Shown: in pieces, positions 54,488 through 63,096 of the stretch
How the letters are laid out: every line of letters starts with the position of its first letter
Numbering within the stretch: position 1 is the stretch's first letter
DNA from: Microbacterium sp. Root166
Lineage (GTDB): Bacteria; Actinomycetota; Actinomycetes; Actinomycetales; Microbacteriaceae
NCBI RefSeq assembly: GCF_001427145.1
Contig: NZ_LMGL01000001.1
Coordinates: forward strand, 124,823 to 188,822
DNA: 64,000 nucleotides
Reading direction: 5' to 3'
Translations under genes and position numbers: made by a program
The notes under the pieces: generated by a model
What the model saw: only the letters and a program-made list of their open reading frames with translations
What the model was told of the DNA's origin: nothing
Database searches by the model: none

Positions 54488-56010
54488 CAGACCATCCGCT
54501 CCAGGATCTCGAGGGGTGCGGGTTTGGCGTCGGTGGGCGCGTCGACCATTCCGCTGACCTTGCCGTCCTTCATGACGAGCACGCGGTGGCTCATCGCGAT
54601 GAGCTCTTCCAGGCTGTCCGCCATCAGCAGGACGGAGACCCCGGATGCCGCGAGCTCGCGGATCAGGCGATACACCTCGCCCTTCGCGCCGACGTCCAGC
54701 CCGCGCGTCGGGTGGTCGAGGATCAGCAGGCGCAGCGAGTCCGAGACCATCCACCGCGCCAGCACGGCCTTCTGCTGGTTGCCGCCGGACAGCGACCCCA
54801 GCGCGGCGTTCGGGCCGGGTGTCCTGATGCGCAGGCGCTCGATCCATTCCTCGGCCAGTGTGCGCTCGCGACCGCGCATGAGCACGGGGCCGGCGCACAC
54901 CGCGTCGATGTGGGGCAGGGTGATGTTCTCGGCGACCGACATCGACGCCACCATCCCCTCCTTGCGGCGCTCGGCCGGGACGAACCCGAAGCCCGACGCG
55001 ATCACGGCCCGCGGCGAGCGCGGTCGAAGCCGGCGACCCTCGAGGGTGATGCGGCCGTCGCGGATGCCGAGAGCGCCGAAGATGCTGCGGCACAGCTCCT
55101 CGCGGCCCGAGCCCTGCACGCCCGCGATGCCGAGCACCTCGCCCTCGTGCAGGTCGAAGTCGACCTTGTCGCACACCCCGCGAACGGTGAGCCCGCTGAC
55201 CGAGAGGAGCACCTCCTCGCGCGCCGGAACCTGTTCTTCTTCGGCGTAGTGGCTGCCTTCGAGGTCGCGGCCGATCATGAGGCGCCGCAGCGTGGCCTCG
55301 TCGACCTCGCCGGGCGTGCATTCGGCGACGGTCTCGCCGTTGCGCAGCACGTAGACGCGGTCGCAGACGCGCAGCACCTCGTCGAGGCGGTGCGAGACGA
55401 AGACGACGGATGCCTGCGACCGCAGCCGCTCGATCTGCGCGAACAGCACCTCGGTCTCGTCGCGGTCGAGCACCGAGGTGGGCTCGTCGAGCAGCACCAC
55501 CGGCTCGGCGTTGGTGCGCTCCTCGGTGGCGAGCACCTTGGCGACCTCGACCATCTGGCGGTCGGCGAAGCTGAGGTCCTCGGTGAGCGCCGTCGGCGAG
55601 ATCCGGGAACCGATCTTGTCGAGCTGCGCCTGCGCCCGGCGGTTGAGCTCGCGCCAGCGGTAGACGCCGCCGACGACTGCGCCGCCCTCGGCGCCGAGGA
55701 AGATGTTCTCGGCCACAGTGAGGTTGGGGATGAGCGACTGCTCCTGGAAGACCATGCCGATGCCGGCCGCGCCGGCCTGCGCGATGCCGCGCATCTTCAC
55801 CGGCACTCCGCGCATCTCGATGGATCCCGAGTCCGGCTGGATCAGGCCGACGAGGGCCTTGAGCAGAGTCGACTTGCCGGCGCCGTTCTCGCCGATGAGG
55901 CCGACGACCTCGTGCGGGCGCACTTCGAAGCTGACGCCGTCGAGGGCTCGCGTCTCGGCGAACCTCTTGCGGAGGTCGCGCACGGCGAGGACGGGTGCGG
56001 TGACGTTCAT
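54487..56010 (-). CDS. Sugar ABC ATPase, double NBD, with altered second site
   Basis: A 507-residue RbsA-like ATPase. NBD1: [31 protein letters not shown] and VLLDEPTSVLD. NBD2: degenerate Walker A GVQGSGREELCRS, canonical [15 protein letters not shown], but Walker B reads LLILDHPTRGLDVGAK, with His where the catalytic Glu is expected. The D-loop and switch region (LLMADSLEEL) also differ. The composite site of NBD1 Walker motifs and the NBD2 signature stays intact, so the transporter can still work with one active site. The start overlaps the upstream permease stop by 4 nt. Confidence 0.9.
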   Translation of the reverse strand: MNVTAPVLAVRDLRKRFAETRALDGVSFEVRPHEVVGLIGENGAGKSTLLKALVGLIQPDSGSIEMRGVPVKMRGIAQAGAAGIGMVFQEQSLIPNLTVAENIFLGAEGGAVVGGVYRWRELNRRAQAQLDKIGSRISPTALTEDLSFADRQMVEVAKVLATEERTNAEPVVLLDEPTSVLDRDETEVLFAQIERLRSQASVVFVSHRLDEVLRVCDRVYVLRNGETVAECTPGEVDEATLRRLMIGRDLEGSHYAEEEQVPAREEVLLSVSGLTVRGVCDKVDFDLHEGEVLGIAGVQGSGREELCRSIFGALGIRDGRITLEGRRLRPRSPRAVIASGFGFVPAERRKEGMVASMSVAENITLPHIDAVCAGPVLMRGRERTLAEEWIERLRIRTPGPNAALGSLSGGNQQKAVLARWMVSDSLRLLILDHPTRGLDVGAKGEVYRLIRELAASGVSVLLMADSLEELIAMSHRVLVMKDGKVSGMVDAPTDAKPAPLEILERMV

Positions 56011-57026
56011 TTGACGACTCTCATCCGGGCGCGGAGGGGCCAGGCCGTGATGACCACGGCGACGACGACGATGACGCCCTGGACCGCGCGCTGGACGTAG
56101 GGGCTGACGCCGATCAGCACGAGGCCGTTCACCAGGACGGTGACGATCAGCACGCCGACGATGGAGTGCAGGACTCCCCCGCGACCGCCGGAGAGCAGCG
56201 TGCCGCCCACGACCGCGGCGGTGATGGCGGCGAAGTTCAGGCCACCGCCCGCTTGCACGATGCCCGAGCCGAGCTGGATCGTGACCATCACGCCGGCGAG
56301 GCCGTAGGTCGCTCCCGCGAACGCGAAGGCCAGGGTCTTGTAGCGCCGGACGGGTACGCCCGACAGCAGCGCGAGCTCTTCGGCGCCGCCGATGGCGCGG
56401 GCGTACCGGCCGAGACGGGTGTACCGCTGGATCAGCACGCCGATGACCACGACGGCCAGCGCGACGAAGGTGAGGCGGGTGAGGCCGAACCACTGACCCG
56501 AGGCCCACTCGGCGATCTCGGGCGACAGGATCGTGGGCTGCACGCCGTCGAACAGGACGGTCGCGATGCCGATGCCGATCGCCGAGATCCCGAGCGTCGT
56601 CATGAACGACGGGATCTTCAGCCCCGTCGACAGCAGTCCGCTCGCGAGGCCGAAGCACGCGCCGAGTGCGACCGCGGCCACGATCCCGAGCAGTCCCAGG
56701 TCGATGTCGTTGCGGTTGTTCGCCACGAGCAGCGCGACGCTGATGGCCGCGGTGGCCATGACGCCTTCGATGGACAGGTCGATCGCGCCGAGCAGCAGGA
56801 CGAAAGTGAGCCCCACGGCGATGACGGCGAGAACGGATGCCGAGTCCATCACGTTGCGGAAGTTGTCCCAGGTGCGGAACTGCGGGCTCAGCGCCGAGAA
56901 CACCACGCACAGCAGCACGAGCGCCGCGAGAGGTCCGACGTCGGCGAGCAGGCCGTGGCGGGGACGGCGGGGCGCGGCCCGCCCGACTGCGGGCGGCGCT
57001 TGCCCGAGCCGGGCGGGCGTCACCAT
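56007..57026 (-). CDS. Sugar ABC permease, first subunit
   Basis: A 339-residue RbsC-like permease with about 10 TM helices. Motifs: FVLLLGAIDLSIEGVMATAA (about 82-101), RLGRYARAIGGAEELALLSG and GGTLLSGGRGGVLHSIVGVL. ATG 57026 shares one base with the binding-protein stop. A basic N-terminus (RAAPRRPRHG) precedes the first helix. It is co-transcribed with the ATPase and the second permease. Confidence 0.9.
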   Translation of the reverse strand: MVTPARLGQAPPAVGRAAPRRPRHGLLADVGPLAALVLLCVVFSALSPQFRTWDNFRNVMDSASVLAVIAVGLTFVLLLGAIDLSIEGVMATAAISVALLVANNRNDIDLGLLGIVAAVALGACFGLASGLLSTGLKIPSFMTTLGISAIGIGIATVLFDGVQPTILSPEIAEWASGQWFGLTRLTFVALAVVVIGVLIQRYTRLGRYARAIGGAEELALLSGVPVRRYKTLAFAFAGATYGLAGVMVTIQLGSGIVQAGGGLNFAAITAAVVGGTLLSGGRGGVLHSIVGVLIVTVLVNGLVLIGVSPYVQRAVQGVIVVVAVVITAWPLRARMRVVK

Positions 57027-58132
57027 CAGCCGACCGGCCCGTCGACGCGGTCGAAGAGGTTGTCGCACTCGAAGTCGGCGAGGTTCGCCGCCGGTGCCAG
57101 GTTCTCTTCGGCGTTGCCGGCCGTGATCAGCGTCTGCTTCGCGTAGAAGGCGCGCTGCTCCTCGCTGAGCGAGGACACATCGAGCTCACCGGTCAGGGCG
57201 CAGTAGCCCATCGCGAGGCCGATGCCGCCCTGCCAGGGACCGTCGCTCGAGACCGTCGCCGTCATGGTGCCGTCGGCGATCGCCTGGACGGCCTCGGGCA
57301 CCGCGTCGATGCCGACGACCTTGACGTCGGTGCGACCCGCCGCCTCGAGCGCCTGCAGCGCGCCCAGCGCCATGTCGTCGTTCGCGGCCCACACGCCCTT
57401 GATCGCGTCACCGTGCTTGGTGAGCAGCGTCTTGGTGACATTGAAGGCGGTCGTGCGGTCGAAGTCGGCCGCCTGCTCGTCGAGCAGCGTGACGCCGGGA
57501 GCCGCGTCGAGCGCCTCCTGGAGTCCGATGAAGCGGTCCTTCGCCGCGCTGGTGTCGAGGATGCCCTGCAGCGCGATGATGCCGCCTTCGCCGCCCATCT
57601 CCTCGAACATCGCCTCGGCGATCTGCCGGCCGGAGTCGACGCCGTTGAAGGTGATGTGCGAGATCCAGGTGTCGTAGCCGTCCCAGGGGTTGAGGTCGGC
57701 GGGCTTGTTCCAGTGCGTGACGAGGTACGCACCGGCGGCGTCGGCCTCCTTGACGATCGGCGTGGTGTCGGAGTCGCCGTTGGGCAGCACGTTGAGCACC
57801 ATGCACTCGGCGTTGCCGGTGCTCAGCGCCTGGCGCAGCTGATCCTGCTGCTTGGGCGACTCGCCGTCGTAGGTGAGGCGGGTCTGGGTCAGGCCGACCG
57901 ATTCGGCGAAGGCGTCGCCGCCGTCGAGCCAGGCCTTCTCGTAGGGGTTGGTCTCGTTGCGGACCTGGCCGATGAGGGTGATGTCCTCGGGTGCGCAGGC
58001 GCCGGCGGCCGCGGCGTCGTCGCCGGAGCCCGAGCCGGAGCCCTGCCCGGCACAGCCGGCGAGGGCGAGCGCGACGAGACCTGCGGCCGACAGGGCGGCG
58101 ATGCCCCGTCGGCGGACAGCTGTGTGCGTCAT
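57026..58132 (-). CDS. Sugar-binding lipoprotein of the kdu-linked transporter
   Basis: A 368-residue receptor. The lipobox ALALAGC anchors C27. The fold is of the RbsB/RhaS type: ITLIGQVRNETNPYEKAWLD, MVLNVLPNGDSDTTPIVKEA, GIIALQGILDTSAAKDRFIG and IKGVWAANDDMALGALQALE. AAGGAG precedes ATG 58132. It lies between kduD and the permease genes. The ligand is probably an unsaturated or keto uronate, or another plant-derived acid sugar, judged from kduI and kduD. Confidence 0.9.
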   Translation of the reverse strand: MTHTAVRRRGIAALSAAGLVALALAGCAGQGSGSGSGDDAAAAGACAPEDITLIGQVRNETNPYEKAWLDGGDAFAESVGLTQTRLTYDGESPKQQDQLRQALSTGNAECMVLNVLPNGDSDTTPIVKEADAAGAYLVTHWNKPADLNPWDGYDTWISHITFNGVDSGRQIAEAMFEEMGGEGGIIALQGILDTSAAKDRFIGLQEALDAAPGVTLLDEQAADFDRTTAFNVTKTLLTKHGDAIKGVWAANDDMALGALQALEAAGRTDVKVVGIDAVPEAVQAIADGTMTATVSSDGPWQGGIGLAMGYCALTGELDVSSLSEEQRAFYAKQTLITAGNAEENLAPAANLADFECDNLFDRVDGPVG

Positions 58133-58179
58133 GATGCTGTACTCCTTGTTGGATTTCGGGATGTGGTGGGTGGTCTGGA

Positions 58180-58941
58180 TCACCGCGACATCCACCCGCC
58201 GTCGACGACGAGGGTGTGTCCGGTGACGTAGTCGGAGGCGGGCGACGCGAGGAAGACGGCTGCGCCGACGAGGTCCTCGGGTCGGCCCCAGCGACCGGCG
58301 GGGATCCTCGAGAGGATCTCCGCGTCGCGGTCGGCGTCGCGGCGGAGGGCCGCGGTGTTGTCGGTGGCGATGTAACCGGGAGCGATCGCATTGACGTGGA
58401 TGCCGCGGCCTGCCCACTCGTTGGCCAGAGCGTGGGTGAGCCCGAGCAGCGCGTGCTTGCTCACGGTGTAGCTCGAGACCTCCTTGCCGCCCTGGAACGA
58501 CAGCAGGCTCGCGATGTTGATGATCTTGCCGCGCCCGCGTTCGACCATGCCCCTGGCGAAGACCCGGCTGAGCAGTCGCGGCGCATCGAGGTTGACGCCC
58601 ATCACTTCGTCCCACGCGGCGTCGTCGACGTCGAGGAAGGGGCCGCGGTGGATGACGCCGGCGCAGTTCACCAGGATCTCGACGTCGTACCGCTCGGCGA
58701 CTGAGGCCATGAGACCCGGAAGCGCGCTCAGGTCGCTGAGGTCCGCGTCGACCACGTGCACGCGATGGGACGCCGCGATGAGCTCCTCTGCGGTGGGAGT
58801 GATGGATTTCGCCCGTCCGACGAGCACGAGGTCGGCGCCGGCGGCGGCGAGCCCGCGGGCGATCTCGCGGCCGATCCCCCGCCCCGCGCCGGTGACCAGT
58901 GCGGTCCGGCCGGAGAGCGAGAACAGCGCGGCATCGGTCAC
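58180..58941 (-). CDS. kduD: 2-keto-3-deoxygluconate (KduD-like) dehydrogenase, SDR family
   Basis: A 253-residue short-chain dehydrogenase, the length of KduD. Motifs: ALVTGAGRGIGREIARGL, VNCAGVIHRGPF, catalytic YTVSKHALLG, and the typical end DYVTGHTLVVDGGWMSR. KduD reduces 2,5-diketo-3-deoxygluconate to 2-keto-3-deoxygluconate. The GTG start at 58941 overlaps the kduI stop (GTGA). The conserved EADLSD-like NAD region and the direct linkage to kduI make this assignment much firmer than SDR similarity alone. Confidence 0.87.
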   Translation of the reverse strand: MTDAALFSLSGRTALVTGAGRGIGREIARGLAAAGADLVLVGRAKSITPTAEELIAASHRVHVVDADLSDLSALPGLMASVAERYDVEILVNCAGVIHRGPFLDVDDAAWDEVMGVNLDAPRLLSRVFARGMVERGRGKIINIASLLSFQGGKEVSSYTVSKHALLGLTHALANEWAGRGIHVNAIAPGYIATDNTAALRRDADRDAEILSRIPAGRWGRPEDLVGAAVFLASPASDYVTGHTLVVDGGWMSR

Positions 58942-59756
58942 CGCAGGTCCTCGGGACTCACGCCGGTCAGGTCGCCGTAGTCGCGGTTGTCGCCGGCCAT
59001 GGCCCAGACGAACGAGTAGCGCCCGGTCCCCGCGCCGGAGTGGATGGACCAGCGCGGCGCGATGACGCCCTCTTCGTTGCCCACGATGAGGTGCCGGGTG
59101 TGCGCGGGCTCGCCCATGAGGTGCACGACACGCGCTGCCGGCTCGAGTTCGAAGTACAGGTAGATCTCGGTGCGACGGGAGTGCAGGTGAGGCGGGAAGG
59201 TGTTCCACACCGCGCCCGGGTGCAGGACGGTGACGCCGAACTGCAGCTGGCTGGAGGCGACGGGGCCGTCTCCCCACACGTAGCGGTGAAGCGCACGCCG
59301 GCCGGCACCGTCCTCGCTGCCGAGCTCGACCGGGACCGTGTCGGCGAACGGGATCAGCACGACCGGGTGAGTGGCGTGGGCGGGAGCGGACACCACGTAG
59401 AAGCGCGCGCCGCGCCCGCGGAACACGAGGCTGCTTCCCCGTCCGGCATAGAGCCCGTCGCGGTGGCCGAGCGCGTGCACCTCGCCGTCGACGACGACTT
59501 CGCCGTCGCCGCCGAGGTTGATGACGCCGAATTCGCGGCGTTCGAGCCCGCCGTCCCCGACGGCCTCGATCTCGGGCAGCACCAGGTCGCCGTCCAGCGG
59601 GACGACGCCCGCGACCAGCATCCGGTCCTCCGCGGTGTGCAGCGTGCGCGCCTCGCCCTCGACGAAAAGGCCGTCGATCAGGTACTGGTCGCGCAGCTCC
59701 TGCGTCGAGGCGGTACGGGCGGACACGGGGTCCGAAGCGTGACGATCACGGTTCAC
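58938..59756 (-). CDS. kduI: 5-keto-4-deoxyuronate isomerase
   Basis: A 272-residue cupin enzyme that isomerises 4-deoxy-L-threo-5-hexosulose uronate to 2,5-diketo-3-deoxygluconate in pectin and glycosaminoglycan breakdown. The zinc ligands are H190, H192, E197 and H239 in FPPHLHSRRTEIYLY and RWSIHSGAGT, with the same spacing as the E. coli enzyme. The start is GTG 59756 after AGGAACC. It is the first gene of a seven-gene operon. KDG kinase and KDPG aldolase are not in the window. Confidence 0.93.
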   Translation of the reverse strand: MNRDRHASDPVSARTASTQELRDQYLIDGLFVEGEARTLHTAEDRMLVAGVVPLDGDLVLPEIEAVGDGGLERREFGVINLGGDGEVVVDGEVHALGHRDGLYAGRGSSLVFRGRGARFYVVSAPAHATHPVVLIPFADTVPVELGSEDGAGRRALHRYVWGDGPVASSQLQFGVTVLHPGAVWNTFPPHLHSRRTEIYLYFELEPAARVVHLMGEPAHTRHLIVGNEEGVIAPRWSIHSGAGTGRYSFVWAMAGDNRDYGDLTGVSPEDLR

Positions 59757-59782
59757 GAGGGGTTCCTGTCTGGAGTGCGAGC

Positions 59783-59798
59783 GTTCATATATCTGAAC
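59783..59798. promoter_or_regulatory. Candidate IclR operator 1 (kduI side)
   Basis: GTTCATATATCTGAAC has inverted GTTCA/TGAAC ends around an AT-rich centre. It lies 27 bp upstream of the kduI start. Confidence 0.75.
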
Positions 59799-59863
59799 GG
59801 CGTTCCGTAGCTTGTTCGATGACGATAGGCTACGGTCGTCAAGCAGTCAAGCATGCGAATGCT

Positions 59864-59879
59864 GTTCCATATACTGAAC
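59864..59879. promoter_or_regulatory. Candidate IclR operator 2 (iclR side)
   Basis: GTTCCATATACTGAAC matches operator 1 at 13 of 16 positions and ends 15 bp before the iclR start codon. The pair sits at both ends of the 138-bp divergent region. Confidence 0.75.
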
Positions 59880-59894
59880 GTCGAGAGGAGCGCC

Positions 59895-60686
59895 ATGACC
59901 GACCCGATCGCCACCGAAGAGGCCGATTTCATCCCCGTGAAATCCGCCGACCGCACCCTCGAGATCCTCGAGAGCCTCGCGTCAGGCGGGTCCACGCTGG
60001 CCGAGCTCTCGACGCGCCTGCGCATCCCGAAGAGCAGCCTGCACAGCATCCTGCGCACTCTCGAACATCGCGGCTGGGTCGAGACGGACGCGAGTCGCTC
60101 CGCGTACCGGCTCGGTATGAGCGCGCTGCTCATCGGCTCGTCGTACGTCGATCAGGACCCGACGGTGCTGCGCACGTCCGACATCATGGACTCGCTCGCC
60201 GCCGACACGGGCGAAACCGTGCACCTCGCGCGGCTCGAGGCTCCCGACGTCGTCTACATGGCCAAGCGCGAATCGCTTCACCCGCTGCGGATGTTCTCGG
60301 CCATCGGCCGCCGCCTGCCCGCTCACGCCACCGCCCTCGGAAAGGCGATGCTGGCAGAGTTGCCGGACGACACGGTGCGCCGGCTGCTTCCCGCCGACCT
60401 TCCCCGCTCGACGCCGTTCACGATCACCTCGCGCGACCAGCTCATCGACGAGCTCGCGCAGGTGCGCGAACTCGGCTACGCGGTCGACGCACAGGAGGCC
60501 GGGATCGGGCTGCGCTGCTTCGCCGTCACGCTGCCGTTCGCCTCGCCGTCGAAGGATGCCGTCAGCTGCTCCGCGCCGATCGCGCGGCTGGACGACGAGA
60601 AGGAGCAGGAGATCATCGGCCTGCTCCTCGCCGCCCGCGAGACCCTGGGTCGCCAGTTCGGCGCCCGACGATCCATCGCCATCTGA
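59895..60686 (+). CDS. IclR-family regulator (KdgR-like)
   Basis: A 263-residue regulator. The N-terminal winged helix (about 15-75) includes SADRTLEILESLASGGSTLA and LRIPKSSLHSILRTLEHRGW. The C-terminal IclR effector domain has LRMFSAIGRRLPAHATALGKAMLAELP and the conserved end GYAVDAQEAGIGLRCFAVTL. GAGAGGAG precedes ATG 59895; an earlier ATG at 59853 has no site. It is divergent from kduI and flanked by two matching palindromes, so it most likely represses the operon and itself with a ketouronate or KDG as inducer. Confidence 0.9.
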   Translation: MTDPIATEEADFIPVKSADRTLEILESLASGGSTLAELSTRLRIPKSSLHSILRTLEHRGWVETDASRSAYRLGMSALLIGSSYVDQDPTVLRTSDIMDSLAADTGETVHLARLEAPDVVYMAKRESLHPLRMFSAIGRRLPAHATALGKAMLAELPDDTVRRLLPADLPRSTPFTITSRDQLIDELAQVRELGYAVDAQEAGIGLRCFAVTLPFASPSKDAVSCSAPIARLDDEKEQEIIGLLLAARETLGRQFGARRSIAI

Positions 60687-60695
60687 GGAGGACCC

Positions 60696-60926
60696 ATGCC
60701 CAACATCCGAGTAGAGCTTCTCGCCGGCCGCACGATCGAACAGCGTCGCCAGTTCGCCGAATCGGTGACCGACGCCGCCGTCGGCGCGCTCGGCGCGCGG
60801 CGTGAGGACGTACGGATCCTGTTCGAGGAGATCTCGGCCGATCGCGTGGCCAACGGCGGGACGCTCGCCAGCGAGGACGAGTCCCGCGCCGGCGTCGTCT
60901 CACGTTTCGGCGCCGACGGGAGCTGA
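60696..60926 (+). CDS. 4-oxalocrotonate tautomerase-family protein
   Basis: A 76-residue tautomerase. After loss of the initiator Met the N-terminus is Pro (PNIRVELLAGRTIEQRRQFA), the catalytic base of this superfamily. The usual helix (SVTDAAVGALGARREDVRIL) and a second strand follow. It is 10 bp after iclR with a GAGGAGG site, so it belongs to that transcript. It could help keto-enol interconversion of a keto acid in the same pathway, which is inference. Slightly longer than the 62-residue minimal enzymes. Confidence 0.87.
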   Translation: MPNIRVELLAGRTIEQRRQFAESVTDAAVGALGARREDVRILFEEISADRVANGGTLASEDESRAGVVSRFGADGS

Positions 60927-60963
60927 CCCGCCGGGGATCCGTGCTCCCGGCCTCGACCAAGCG

Positions 60964-60999
60964 GAAGGCCGGGCCGCCCACAGGGAGCGCCCGGCCTTC
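60964..60999. terminator. Bidirectional terminator between tautomerase and ABC exporter
   Basis: An 11-bp perfect stem GAAGGCCGGGC/GCCCGGCCTTC with a 14-nt loop, between genes ending at 60926 (plus) and 61018 (minus). Confidence 0.75.
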
Positions 61000-61017
61000 G
61001 CATGCGCGGTCGCGCGA

Positions 61018-63096
61018 CTACGACTGCTGGGGCACCTCGGCCTCGTCGGTGCCCGCACCCGCATCACCAGGCTCGGTGGCCGACTCGAGCAGCGCCGCTT
61101 CGGCATCGAGGTCGGTGGCGGCCTGCTCGAACTGGGACTGGTACAGCCGCCAGTACGCCCCGTGCGCGGCGATGAGCTCGTCGTGCGAGCCCTTCTCCAC
61201 GATGTCGCCGTGCTCCATCACCAGGATGAGGTCGGCGTCGCGGATCGTCGACAGACGGTGGGCGATCACGAACGAGGTGCGGCCCTCGCGCAGCGCCGCC
61301 ATCGCGTGCTGCAGCAGCAGCTCGGTGCGCGTGTCGACCGATGACGTCGCCTCGTCGAGGATCAGCACCGAGGGCTGCGCCACGAAGGCACGTGCGATCG
61401 TGATGAGCTGCTTCTCTCCGGCCGAGACGTTGGAGGCGTCCTCGTCGAGCACGGTGTCGTAGCCGTCCGGCAGCGAGTGCACGAACCGGTCGACGCGCGT
61501 CGCCTTGGCCGCTTCGACGATCTCCTCGTCGGTCGCCGATTCGCGGCCGTAGCGGATGTTGTCGCGGATCGTCCCGGCGAACAGCCAGGGATCCTGCAAC
61601 ACCATGCCCGTGCGCGAGCGGACGTCGTCGCGGGTGAGCTCGGCGATGTCCTGCCCGTCGAGCAGGATCTGGCCCCCGTTCAGCTCGTAGAACCGCATGA
61701 TGAGGTTCACCAGCGTCGTCTTGCCGGCGCCGGTCGGGCCCACGATCGCGACCGTCTGCCCGGGCTCCACCCGGAACGACAGATCGGTGATGAGCGGGCG
61801 ATCCTCGGTGTACGCGAACTTCACGCCCTTGAACTCGATCACGCCATGACCCTCGGTGAGCTCGGGAGCGTCCTCGTCGTCGGGCTCCTGCTCATCGGCA
61901 TCGAGCAGTTCGAACACCCGCTCCGCCGAAGCCGTGCCCGACTGGATCACCGCGGCCATGCCGCCGAGCTCCGACAGCGGCTGCGTGAACTGCTGCGAGT
62001 ACTGGATGAACGCCTGCACGTCGCCCAGGCGCAGCTGGCCGTTCGCGACCATGATGCCGCCGAGGACGGCGATGCCGACGTACGTCAGGTTTCCGACGAA
62101 CATCATGCCCGGCATGATGATGCCCGACAGGAACTGCGCCTTGAACGCCGCTTCGTACAGCTCCTCATTCTCGGCCGCGAACTTCTCGGCCGAATCGGCT
62201 TCGCGACCGAACACCTTCACCAGGGCGTGCCCCGAGAAGGACTCCTCGACGCGGGCGTTCAGACGGCCGACCTTGCGCCACTGGATGCCGAACGCCTTCT
62301 GCGAGCGCGGGCCGATGACGCCGAAGATGACCGCCATGAGCGGCAGCGACACCAGTGCCACGAGTGCGAGCTGCCACGAGATCGAGAACATCATGAAGAG
62401 CACGCCGATGACGGTGAGCACCGAGGTCACCACCGTCGAGAGCGACTGCTGCATCGTCTGGGTGATGTTGTCGATGTCGTTTGTCACCCGCGAGATCAGC
62501 TCGCCGCGCTGCACCTTGTCGAAGTACGACAGGGGCAGGCGGTTGATCTTCGCCTCGACCGACTCGCGCAGGCGCCACATGGTGCGGACCATGATCACGT
62601 TGATCACGTAGCCCTGCGCCCAGGTCAGCAGCGCCGACACGACGTAGATCGCGAGGACGGCGACGATCACCATGCGGAGCGCGTCGAAGTCGACGCCCGC
62701 GCCGACGGTGAAGTCGCGCATGGCCGAGACCATGTTCGCCATGTCGGTCTGGCCCGCGGCGCGAAGCGTCTCGACGACGACCTCCTGCGACGTGCCCGCG
62801 GGGAACTGATCCGCGAGGCCGGCCGAGACGACGCCCTCGAAGATGATGTTGGTCGCCTCGCCCAGCACCTTGGGCGCGATGACGGCGAGCACGACGCCGA
62901 TCGCACCGAGGATCGAGACGAGGATGAAGGCCACGGCGTGGGGCTTCAGCAGCCCGATGAGGCGGCCGAAGCTCTGGCCGAAGTTCGCGGCCTTGCCGGG
63001 TGCGACACTGCTCCAGTCGTCGGCGCCCAGACGGGCCTGCTCGGCCATCTCGAGCTCGAGGCGCTCTTCCTCGGTCAGCATGTCGGGGGCGCTCAT
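61018..63096 (-). CDS. Heterodimeric ABC exporter subunit with degenerate signature
   Basis: A 692-residue half-transporter: six TM helices (about 45-420), then an NBD (about 440-670). A long extracytoplasmic stretch lies between TM1 and TM2 (FEGVVSAGLADQFPAGTSQE...). NBD: Walker A VGPTGAGKTTLVNL, Q-loop VLQDPWLFAG, signature NVSAGEKQLITIARAF (SAGEK in place of SGGQ), Walker B VLILDEATSSVD, and switch His IAHRLST. It pairs with the subunit at 63093, whose start region overlaps by 4 nt. The mycobacterial Rv1272c/Rv1273c pair is a likely relative. Substrate unknown; lipids or drugs are typical. Confidence 0.9.
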   Translation of the reverse strand: MSAPDMLTEEERLELEMAEQARLGADDWSSVAPGKAANFGQSFGRLIGLLKPHAVAFILVSILGAIGVVLAVIAPKVLGEATNIIFEGVVSAGLADQFPAGTSQEVVVETLRAAGQTDMANMVSAMRDFTVGAGVDFDALRMVIVAVLAIYVVSALLTWAQGYVINVIMVRTMWRLRESVEAKINRLPLSYFDKVQRGELISRVTNDIDNITQTMQQSLSTVVTSVLTVIGVLFMMFSISWQLALVALVSLPLMAVIFGVIGPRSQKAFGIQWRKVGRLNARVEESFSGHALVKVFGREADSAEKFAAENEELYEAAFKAQFLSGIIMPGMMFVGNLTYVGIAVLGGIMVANGQLRLGDVQAFIQYSQQFTQPLSELGGMAAVIQSGTASAERVFELLDADEQEPDDEDAPELTEGHGVIEFKGVKFAYTEDRPLITDLSFRVEPGQTVAIVGPTGAGKTTLVNLIMRFYELNGGQILLDGQDIAELTRDDVRSRTGMVLQDPWLFAGTIRDNIRYGRESATDEEIVEAAKATRVDRFVHSLPDGYDTVLDEDASNVSAGEKQLITIARAFVAQPSVLILDEATSSVDTRTELLLQHAMAALREGRTSFVIAHRLSTIRDADLILVMEHGDIVEKGSHDELIAAHGAYWRLYQSQFEQAATDLDAEAALLESATEPGDAGAGTDEAEVPQQS

